A DNA stretch of 55,437 nt, taken from positions 1 through 55,437 of the forward strand of contig CAJTER010000031.1 of the NCBI GenBank assembly GCA_910575405.1, given 5' to 3'. Below, piece by piece: positions 1 through 6,487 of this stretch; position 1 is the stretch's first letter, and each line of letters starts with the position of its first letter. This DNA comes from Clostridia bacterium. Lineage in GTDB: Bacteria > Bacillota > Clostridia > Peptostreptococcales > Anaerovoracaceae. The translations under genes were made by a program, and so were the position numbers. The notes under the pieces are model-generated. The model ran no database searches. It was not told the origin of the DNA and was given only the letters and a program-made list of their open reading frames with translations.

Positions 1-104
1 TCCCGTAAAGGATTTCTCCTTAGTCGGTAAGGCAGATTGTTTCGCACACTGCCGTGTGCGGCAGTACCTTAAACTGCTTTGCACAGCGCCCTATCTGGGC
101 GCAC
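1..104 (-). mobile_element. 5' end of a group II intron inserted in virB4 (rest outside window)
   Basis: On the minus strand, right after the VirB4 residues QNVK, the sequence switches to GTGCGCCCAGATAGGG and then AGTTTAAGGTACTGC. This is the conserved 5' end and start of domain I of Lactococcus LtrB-type (mitochondrial-like) bacterial group II introns. The splice site is therefore 105|104. Only the first 104 nt are in the window. The VirB4 reading frame runs into the intron and stops at 69, so VirB4 would need splicing to be complete. The maturase of this intron is not visible. The sequence differs from the 5' end of the intron at 6488-9173, so it is a different intron. Confidence 0.85.
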
Positions 105-2219
105 CTTCACGTTCTGCGTTAAAGCACTGGGAACGCACCCTTTTTTTCGCAGCATTTTCCAGATCGCCACACAATAGCTTGCCGTCAGACGGTCACGGAG
201 CAGCACATGAAATTCGTCGAAGTAGCACCATGTAGCGATACCGCGCAGGAAATTCATGGACACCTGCGAGTTTACCAAGTCCTGCATAATGAGCATGGCA
301 ATCGTCCGAAGCCCGGCCCCCAGCTTTTTTAAGTCAAGGCATACAAGACGGCGGTTCAGGTCCACATTGGTTTCATGGTTGAACACGTTAAGGGAACCTG
401 ACACATAAATTTCAAGGGCAGTTGCCAGCCGTACCGCCTCGCCCTCCGGCTGGGAACAGAGCAGGTCATACAGGGTTTGGAGGGTCGGCATTTTGCTTGT
501 TTCCGGGTCCTGCAAGTGTTCCCGGTACATCTGGCGCACACAGCGGTCAATAACGGTACGCTCCACTGGCTGTAAGCCGTCCTTGCCGCCGACGATCAGC
601 TCCATCAGCGACAGAATAAAGTCGGCTTTCAGCGCCATCGGGTTTTCCTCGTCGAAGCTCAAATCAATGTCCATCGGATTGATGTGGTGGGGGCTGTCCG
701 GGGCGATCTCGATGACCTGTCCGCCCAGCCGCTTGATAAGGGGCGAGTATTCGCCCATCGGGTCCACCACAATGATCCGGTCACGGGTGGCAAGGAACAC
801 GTTCACAAGCTCCCGCTTTGCGGCAAAGGATTTGCCGGAGCCCGGCACGCCGAGGAACAGGCCGTTGGGGTTTTTGAGCTTTTTCCGGTTTGCCATGATG
901 ACGTTATGGGAAAGTGCGTTGAGCCCGTAATAGACGGCTTCGCCATCCATGCGGAGCTCCTGCGTCATAAAGGGAACGAAAATGGCCGTGGAGCTGGTCG
1001 TCATGCCGCGCTTGATCTCAATGCCGTTATGGCCCAGCGGAAGGCTGGAAAGAAAACCGTCCTCCTGCTGGAAGTCCAGCCGCTTCAAGGTGCAGTTGTA
1101 TTTCTGGACGATACCCGACACCGTGAACAGGTCATTGTCCAGCTCCCGGCGGGTCGGGGCCATGTTTACCACAAGGAAGGTCAGCAGGAACATTCTTTCA
1201 TTCCGGCTCTGTAAATCTTCCAGAAGGGTCTTTGCGTCGTTGCTGTACGTTACAAGATCGGGTGGAAGTATGTCCATGTCGTACCCTGACCGGGCTGCCT
1301 TCTTTTGTTCCTCCACCTTCATCTTGTCAATGTCGGAGACTTTAGCCTTGATGGATTTTACGGCGGCGGCCTGATCGACGGTTTGGATATGGAGGGTGAT
1401 GGTCATTTCCGCATCCATTTCCAAAAGCTCCGCCAGCAGCTTGTCAGAGAGCTCCGAGGCCAAAATCTGCAAGTAGGAGGCGGCGCCCCAAGTCGTCCCC
1501 ACCCGGAACAGACGGCTGAAACGAAAATCAAAACTGTCCGGGGCGATAAAGTCTTTGGTGGAAAGCCCGGTTTTGGGGATCATATCCCATGAAAGCCGGA
1601 AGGGGGAGCCGCTGCCGGGGTGGAGCTGCCCGTGAAGAAGCTCCAGCCGTTCCAGCCCCGAAAGGGAGCGGCACTTGACGCCCAGCTTTTTGAAGTTCCC
1701 GCAAATGTCCGCCTCTACACGTTCCAGCCTTGCCCTGGCGGTGGGAAGGTCGTCCACGTTCACGCCGAAGGTCAGGAGCTTTGTGCGGACAATGCCGTTG
1801 TTGCTTTTGGCGATCTGGTTTTCCAGCATTTCCACATACTCACACCGGACGCTGTTGTAATCGTCATCCTGCATGGGGATGTTCACACTGTACCGGCTGC
1901 CCGGGCGGCTCCGGTGGTTGAGGAAGGAAAGCTGGAACGGAAGACTGCTGTCAAAGTAGTTGAGGCAGGCGCTCCACCCGTCAAAGATGGCCGCCTGATC
2001 TTCGGACTGTGCGAGTTGGTAGTTGATGTCCTCGTATTCAATGGTTTTGGTGTAATAGCGGTCCGCTACCCGGCACACCCCGTCCCGGTACATTTCCCGG
2101 TAAGGGAGGGTCTGCTGGGCGGTGGTGGGAATGTTCTTTCCTTTCGTGAACAGGCCGAGAAGGCCTTGCTTTTCAGGCTTTTTGCCTGCGGGCTTTCCGG
2201 CCCTTTTGCTGTTTCGCAA
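105..2219 (-). CDS. virB4: VirB4/TraE-type conjugation ATPase, 5' exon (interrupted by intron)
   Basis: This is the AAA+ ATPase of the type IV secretion channel; it powers pilus assembly and DNA transfer at the inner face of the membrane. Visible marks are the N-terminal stretch PYREMYRDGVCRV typical of Tn1549-like elements, a Walker A GVPGSGKSFAAKRE about 60% along, and a Walker B-like WCYFDEFHVLL near the end. The frame also has an ATG at 2255, but a good AGGAGG sits inside that version, nine bases before a TTG at 2219. I therefore prefer TTG (product beginning MRNSKRAGKP). It overlaps the end of prgI. The exon ends after QNVK at 105, where the group II intron begins. Roughly the last 90-100 residues, judged from family length, lie beyond the window. 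Confidence 0.9.
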
Positions 2220-2559
2220 TCGGCTGCGCCTCCTTTCTGGCGCTAAGCAGCGCATAGAAATTTTCGGTTTTGTAAGGCCGCACACGGGGATAGAGGAAAC
2301 GGGTGCGGATGATGTTTTTCAGCACTTTTTCCAGCGGAAGGCCATCCCGTTCATACATAGCCAGAAAGAAGAACGGGAGCATGAGGCCGATCATCAGGAA
2401 CATGGCGGCGCTGTTCCCGATACTGTCACGGGAAAGCAGGTAGGCCGGGAGCCCCACCGCCGCCGCGCCGGAAAAACAAACAAACTGGCGCTTCGTCAGA
2501 TTGAAGGCCAGCTTTGTCTTGATTTTGGAAAGGTCTTTTGGTACTGGCACATAGGCCAT
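2173..2559 (-). CDS. prgI: PrgI family conjugation membrane protein
   Basis: Small membrane protein of Gram-positive conjugation systems, thought to form part of the inner-membrane channel with VirB4. The 128-residue product starts MAYVPVPKDLSKIK. It carries two hydrophobic segments (about residues 28-45 and 50-66), followed by ERDGLPLEKVLKNIIRTRFLYPRVRPYKTEN, given here as two joined family-typical blocks, and a basic tail. An AAGGAGGTG ribosome site lies 8-9 bases before the ATG. The 3' end overlaps the start of virB4, suggesting coupled translation. PrgI directly before VirB4 is the standard order in Tn1549-like elements. Confidence 0.88.
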   Translation of the reverse strand: MAYVPVPKDLSKIKTKLAFNLTKRQFVCFSGAAAVGLPAYLLSRDSIGNSAAMFLMIGLMLPFFFLAMYERDGLPLEKVLKNIIRTRFLYPRVRPYKTENFYALLSARKEAQPIAKQQKGRKARRQKA

Positions 2560-2580
2560 TTGGGTACACCTCCTTCACTG

Positions 2581-2603
2581 CTTCGGGCCAGCATGGCCCG
2601 AGG
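2581..2603 (-). repeat. ICE stop-codon hairpin, copy 1
   Basis: Ten-base arms CTTCGGGCCA and TGGCCCGAGG (plus-strand view) around a three-base loop. It lies directly after the stop codon of the 2604-3224 gene and before the prgI ribosome site. It belongs to a family of such hairpins between genes of this element. Confidence 0.9.
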
Positions 2604-3224
2604 TTATCTTGCGGCCTCTTTGGCCGGGGCTGTACTGCGGGCGGCTTCGGCGGCTTCTCGTCCGCTCTGCCTTGCCCGCCAGTATTCGGGATTATACTGC
2701 CGGATGGACTGGTTGAGGTTTTCTTCAAACTGCCCTTTGTCCTTAATGCGGTCAGGGATGTTCCACAGCTTTTTGTCCAGCAGTTCCCGGAGCACTACGC
2801 TTTCCTGTGCGTCCTCCTCATAGCAGATATAGCCCTTGTCCTTGAAGCCGCATTTTTTGGCCGCTGGGGAGAGGACGGCGGCTACCTCGTTTGCCACCAT
2901 CGTTCCGCCGTGGCTGGCGGTAGATACCAGAAACACCCCCGGACAGAGGGTTTCACAGCTCTGCACTTCGCCCCACGGGGAGCTTTTCGGCGCATGGAAC
3001 ATTCCGCCCGTCCGGCTCCGGTCCGCCTGCATGAGCGCCGCCTTTTCTAAGATGGCTTTCAGTTCCGGGGAAAAATAGGCATATTCCCGAAGGACACGGG
3101 CGGCCTCCCCGCCGCAGGCGTTCATCAACAGGGTATAGGCGTCGCTATCCGCTTTGGTACAGCGGCCCAGCAGTTTTCCGTCGTAATAGCAGGCCGCGTC
3201 ATAGCCCGTCCGTTTGCGTGGCAT
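2604..3224 (-). CDS. DUF7007-like ICE protein of unknown function
   Basis: Predicted soluble protein of about 206 residues, beginning MPRKRTGYDAACYYDGKLLG. The ATG at 3224 follows AAAGGAGGCGGGAACC, so I prefer it over an in-frame ATG 33 bases upstream that lies in the hairpin repeat. The central part (ETLCPGVFLVSTASHGGTMV, then VLSPAAKKCGF, then CYEEDAQESVVLRELLDK) has the GHGG-like and C-terminal signature I associate with DUF7007 domains of ICE and plasmid proteins. The tail is rich in A, R and E. No catalytic residues can be assigned. It sits between a SpoVG-like gene and prgI in the transfer operon. The family name is from memory and its function is unknown. Confidence 0.7.
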   Translation of the reverse strand: MPRKRTGYDAACYYDGKLLGRCTKADSDAYTLLMNACGGEAARVLREYAYFSPELKAILEKAALMQADRSRTGGMFHAPKSSPWGEVQSCETLCPGVFLVSTASHGGTMVANEVAAVLSPAAKKCGFKDKGYICYEEDAQESVVLRELLDKKLWNIPDRIKDKGQFEENLNQSIRQYNPEYWRARQSGREAAEAARSTAPAKEAAR

Positions 3225-3243
3225 GGTTCCCGCCTCCTTTCTG

Positions 3244-3266
3244 CTTCGGGCCAGCATGGCCCGAGG
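3244..3266 (-). repeat. ICE stop-codon hairpin, copy 2
   Basis: Arms CTTCGGGCCA and TGGCCCGAGG with loop GCA. It touches the stop codon (3267-3269) of the SpoVG-like gene and precedes the ribosome site of the next gene. Confidence 0.9.
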
Positions 3267-3689
3267 TCAACGCTCCGCCCCACGGCTGGGCTTTTTCTTC
3301 GGAGGCCGTTCCGCCTTTGCCTGTTCGGCAGCCGCTTTCCCGGCTTTGAGCTGGTCGCTGATGGACGCACGCCCCACAGAGCCGCGCTCCGCCATCTGTT
3401 CCAGCTTTGCCTCATAGGCTTGCAGAACAGCGGTGTTGAGCTGTTCCCGGAACTCCTTTGTGACAGGGTAGGCCATATCCCGGTAGCCGCCTTTGCCGTC
3501 CGGCTGGCTGGGCATCCCAAGAAAGAGCCCCTTGCTGCCCTGTACGATTTTCAGATTTTCCACCACAAAGCAGTCATTGAATTTCACGCTGGCAAAGCCC
3601 ATGAGGTTTTTCACAGGTTCGATGACCCGCACGCTTACATCCAGCTTTATAGGGGCGGCTGGTGTTCCGCCCACAGTTTTTTCCTGCAT
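3267..3689 (-). CDS. SpoVG family protein (ICE-borne)
   Basis: About 140 residues starting MQEKTVGGTPAAPIKLDVSV. The core VIEPVKNLMGFASVKFNDCF, then FVVENLKIVQGSKGLFLGMPS, then a C-terminal YPVTKEFREQLNTAVL block, is the SpoVG fold signature. SpoVG proteins bind nucleic acid and act in septation and gene regulation in Firmicutes. This copy has a long basic, low-complexity tail (KAERPPKKKPSRGAER), unlike the roughly 95-residue chromosomal SpoVG. The start is chosen at 3689, after AAAGGAG. It is common in Tn1549-like elements; I infer a regulatory or nucleoid role during transfer but cannot show it. Confidence 0.85.
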   Translation of the reverse strand: MQEKTVGGTPAAPIKLDVSVRVIEPVKNLMGFASVKFNDCFVVENLKIVQGSKGLFLGMPSQPDGKGGYRDMAYPVTKEFREQLNTAVLQAYEAKLEQMAERGSVGRASISDQLKAGKAAAEQAKAERPPKKKPSRGAER

Positions 3690-3705
3690 GGATTTCTCCT
3701 TTCCG

Positions 3706-3728
3706 CTTCGGGTCAGCATGGCCCGAAG
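3706..3728 (-). repeat. ICE stop-codon hairpin, copy 3
   Basis: Arms CTTCGGGTCA and TGGCCCGAAG with loop GCA (one G-T pair). It lies three bases after the stop of the MT-A70 gene and upstream of the SpoVG-like ribosome site. Confidence 0.9.
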
Positions 3729-3731
3729 CTG

Positions 3732-4271
3732 TTACAAGTTTACAGTGCTTTCAACTTCGTTTCCCCACACGTCCCATCCGGGCTTTTTTTCTCTGGCGAA
3801 CAATTCCACTCGTGGTATATCGCCCATCAGTTCTACAATTTTCCGCCTGGCCTCGTCCGGCTTTTTGCTGTGGCGCTCTATCGGGGAAACAATAAGCTGA
3901 TGGACACCGGCAGACTTACGCTTCGGATGTCCTTTTACTGCTAAAAGACAAATTTCTGCATTTCCTCTGGTCCAATACCCCAGACCGTAAAACCATGAGT
4001 AGGAGCGCCGGTTTCTCTTTATCCATACAAAGGCCACAGAACGATAAGAAAAGCCCCATGCTTTAATGACCTTTAAGGCTTCCGGCAGTTGTGGGAATGT
4101 TGCCCACAGAAACAAAACGCTGTCTTTTGCAGCCAAGTCGGCCACTGGAAGGGAACAGATTTCTTCAATACTCATAGTGGGATAATGAAGCTCTGCTGAT
4201 CCCTGCCTGTTTTTCTGCTCATACCGCCACGGTGGATCTGCATAGATTATCGAAAATTTTTCTTTCGGCAT
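3732..4271 (-). CDS. MT-A70 family adenine-N6 methyltransferase
   Basis: SAM-dependent methyltransferase of 179 residues that probably methylates adenine N6 in DNA. The catalytic DPPW motif is at about residue 12 (IIYADPPWRYEQ). Further family motifs are VLFLWATFPQLPEALKVIKAWGF and the RHSKKPDEAR block in the C-terminal half. The start at 4271 follows GGAGGATC. It lies in the transfer operon between the VirB6-like and SpoVG-like genes, each junction carrying the hairpin repeat. With the cytosine methyltransferase and ArdA of this element, it plausibly shields incoming ICE DNA from host restriction. Specificity cannot be read from sequence. Confidence 0.9.
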   Translation of the reverse strand: MPKEKFSIIYADPPWRYEQKNRQGSAELHYPTMSIEEICSLPVADLAAKDSVLFLWATFPQLPEALKVIKAWGFSYRSVAFVWIKRNRRSYSWFYGLGYWTRGNAEICLLAVKGHPKRKSAGVHQLIVSPIERHSKKPDEARRKIVELMGDIPRVELFAREKKPGWDVWGNEVESTVNL

Positions 4272-4285
4272 GATCCTCCTTTCTG

Positions 4286-4308
4286 CTTCGGGTCATCATG
4301 GCCCGAAG
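4286..4308 (-). repeat. ICE stop-codon hairpin, copy 4
   Basis: Arms CTTCGGGTCA and TGGCCCGAAG with loop TCA. It is just downstream of the VirB6-like stop codon at 4313-4315 and upstream of the MT-A70 ribosome site. Confidence 0.9.
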
Positions 4309-4312
4309 TCTC

Positions 4313-5179
4313 TTAATGGCAGCCGAAGATAGATTTTGCAAGACTGCCTGTTTTGAATAAGGTAAAACACAGCAGCACCGTATATCCCACGCAGCCCCAG
4401 ATCGCCCCGATGGGGTCGCCGTCGGTGGCGATACTCTGGATCAGCACCGCATAGATGGCGACACAGACTAAGATCAACAGACCTTGAAAGCCCACCGCAA
4501 AGAGGGAGCGGAAATAGTTCTGCCCCATGTGTCCGGTTTCCCTGTTGGGGACTGTGGCAAACGGGATAGGCGCTAAACTTGTGAGTAAATAAATTTCAAT
4601 CATACGGCCATATACGATGACGAAGATCACAATGTTTAAGGCAATCATGGTAAGCTGGATCAGGAAGGATTGTAGCCAGAGTCCGAACAGAGGGCCTAAC
4701 TCCATCGCCTCAAGCTCTGTCCGCAGACTGTCCAGCACATCCGGCGTGATCTCTGTCCCGTTCTGGATAATGCCCGCTGACTGCTGGATCACATGCTGGC
4801 TCACATCAAAGACCGCCAGCACGATATTAAAGGTATTTGTCAGGATCATCACAGCCACAAAGGTTTTGAACACCCACTTAAAAAACATCCATGTGTCAAC
4901 TTCATGGAGGTTGTTGCGTTCTATGAGCATCTGTATCAGCTCATAAGTCATTACAAAAGTGAGGATGACCCCGGCGATTGGCAGGATGGCAGTTTCGGAG
5001 ATCTGTCGTATCATGGAAAAGACCCCGGCGTTCCAGTCCGCCGGGGTCGTGCCTACCTGTGTGGCGATCTCGCCAACGCTCTGATTGACGTTATCGAAAA
5101 GGCCGTCCAGATTTCCTATGATACCATCGACGAGCAGACCTTTCAGCCATTCAACGATTGCGTCGATGATAAAGTCCAT
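4313..5179 (-). CDS. VirB6/TrbL-like conjugation membrane protein
   Basis: Polytopic membrane protein of 288 residues, the channel subunit of the type IV secretion apparatus. Starting MDFIIDAIVEWLKGLLVDGI, it shows about six hydrophobic segments, including ILPIAGVILTFVMTYELI, FVAVMILTNTFNIVLAVF, LTMIALNIVIFVIVYGRMIE, GLLILVCVAIYAVLIQSI and WGCVGYTVLLCFTLF. The conserved loop EIYLLTSLAPIPFATVPNRE is typical of the Tn1549 ICE version. It follows the Maff2 gene by about 40 bases, with no hairpin repeat at that junction, which suggests the two are translated as a unit. Confidence 0.85.
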   Translation of the reverse strand: MDFIIDAIVEWLKGLLVDGIIGNLDGLFDNVNQSVGEIATQVGTTPADWNAGVFSMIRQISETAILPIAGVILTFVMTYELIQMLIERNNLHEVDTWMFFKWVFKTFVAVMILTNTFNIVLAVFDVSQHVIQQSAGIIQNGTEITPDVLDSLRTELEAMELGPLFGLWLQSFLIQLTMIALNIVIFVIVYGRMIEIYLLTSLAPIPFATVPNRETGHMGQNYFRSLFAVGFQGLLILVCVAIYAVLIQSIATDGDPIGAIWGCVGYTVLLCFTLFKTGSLAKSIFGCH

Positions 5180-5220
5180 ACATCAGCTCCTTTTCTGGAA
5201 AAAGGGACAACGGGTGACAC

Positions 5221-5436
5221 TTAGCTGAACAGGCCGGACAGCAGAGGGATAAGCTGAAGGCCGATCAGAACGACACCGCCGCCAGCCATGAGCTGCTTAA
5301 TGCCCTGTGATTTTGCCGCAGGGTTGTCCGACCCATAACCTTCCAGAAGGTTGATGACACCCCATACCGCCAGACCGGCACCAAGAGCCATGACCAGAAT
5401 TTTAAGAATGTCGATTGCCTGATTGAAAAATTCCAT
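5221..5436 (-). CDS. Maff2 family small membrane protein (VirB2-like position)
   Basis: The 71-residue product begins MEFFNQAIDILKILVMALGA. It has two membrane segments, about residues 10-28 and 50-68, joined by a polar loop, and the family-typical AKSQGIKQLMAGGGVVLIG. I chose the ATG at 5436, behind GGAGGAACGTAT; the longer reading frame upstream runs through a terminator hairpin. Maff2 proteins occur just before the VirB6-like gene in Tn1549-like elements. Size and topology resemble a VirB2-type pilin-like subunit; that role is inference. Confidence 0.85.
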   Translation of the reverse strand: MEFFNQAIDILKILVMALGAGLAVWGVINLLEGYGSDNPAAKSQGIKQLMAGGGVVLIGLQLIPLLSGLFS

Positions 5437-5476
5437 ATACGTTCCTCCATTTTGTTTGTTTGATGGTTTTGGGTAC

Positions 5477-5501
5477 AAAAAAAGCCGCCCACATCGGCGG
5501 C
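5477..5501 (-). terminator. Intrinsic terminator between virD4 and Maff2
   Basis: Minus strand: GCCGCC, six-base loop, GGCGGC, then seven T. It lies immediately after the stop-codon hairpin of virD4, so two hairpins are in tandem here. It should lower expression of Maff2, VirB6 and downstream genes relative to the coupling protein, or act as an attenuator. Confidence 0.8.
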
Positions 5502-5502
5502 G

Positions 5503-5525
5503 CTTCGGGTCATCATGGCCCGAAG
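5503..5525 (-). repeat. ICE stop-codon hairpin, copy 5
   Basis: Arms CTTCGGGTCA and TGGCCCGAAG with loop TCA. It directly touches the virD4 stop codon (5526-5528). Confidence 0.9.
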
Positions 5526-6487
5526 TTACACGAACTCGTCGCTGTCCAGATCATCGAAGTTCAACAGGTCAGCTTCTTCGTCTGTGTCGGAGCCGTCCAC
5601 TTCGTACACCGTGTATTCGTCCTCCGGCTTTAGTCTCAATGGCCGGTGGCGGAACAGGCTTTCCAAGCGGAAGGCGTTTTTCTTTTTATCAAATTCGGCT
5701 GTGTACTTGTAATTCGGGTGCTTTTTCAAGTCATACTTCGGGGACAGGAAGGGCGGGAGCCCCCTAAGCTGCAAGATACATTTATCTCCGGGCATGGTGG
5801 TGATCTCGCTGGTGGTCATCAGTTCCCGGCCAAGCCGCTGCATATTCTGGCTGTAACTTTCAGACTGTCCACGGCTTCGGCCCTCGGTCTGCATAGAGAT
5901 GGTGGCCTTGCCCAGCCAGTTTTCCGAAATATCCTTTAGGGTGGAAGCCTCCCGGCCTCCGAGGAATACGATACTGTCCATGTTGCCCATGATGGTTTCG
6001 GAATGGTCTTTGTACAATGCCTTGCACTGGCTCATAGCCTGATAAAAGAGCGTCAGGCTGATCTCACGGGAGCGGATGACGGCCACGATCTTTTCCAGCC
6101 CCGGCACCTGTCCGGTGTTGGCAGCCTCGTCCCACAGCACCCGCACATGATAGGGCAGACGCCCGCCATAGGTGTTGTCAGCCCGTTCACACAGAAGGTT
6201 GAACATCTGCGAAAAAGCAAGGGCAACCAAAAAATTGTAGGTGGTGTCCGTGTCGCTGATAAGGAAGAACAGCGCCGATTTTTCATCCCCCAGCTTATCA
6301 AGCTCCAGCTCGTCATAGGACATGATCTCCCGAAGCTGGGGAATATCAAAGGGAGCCAGTCTTGCGCCGCAGGAAATCAAAATGCTTTTGGCTGTCTTGC
6401 CGCTGGCCAGCTTGTATTTCTTATACTGCCTCACGGCGAAGTGCTGGGGGCTGCGGCGTTCCAGCCCGTCAAACATATAGTCCACCG
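5526..6487 (-). CDS. virD4: VirD4/TraG coupling protein, 3' exon
   Basis: Second exon of the type IV coupling protein, the ATPase that brings relaxase-DNA to the channel. Joined to the first exon (9174-10035) it restores the reading frame across the splice: AAA AAT G + CG GTG GAC gives KNAVD. The combined length is 1,824 nt, or 607 residues. This part contains the family-typical HFAVRQYKKYKLASGKTAKS, the Walker B VLWDEAANTG, and SLTLFYQAMSQCKALY followed by GNMDSIVFLGG. The tail is acidic (DTDEEADLLNFDDLDSDEFV). The intron thus separates Walker A from Walker B. Without splicing, neither piece would be a working ATPase. Confidence 0.93.
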
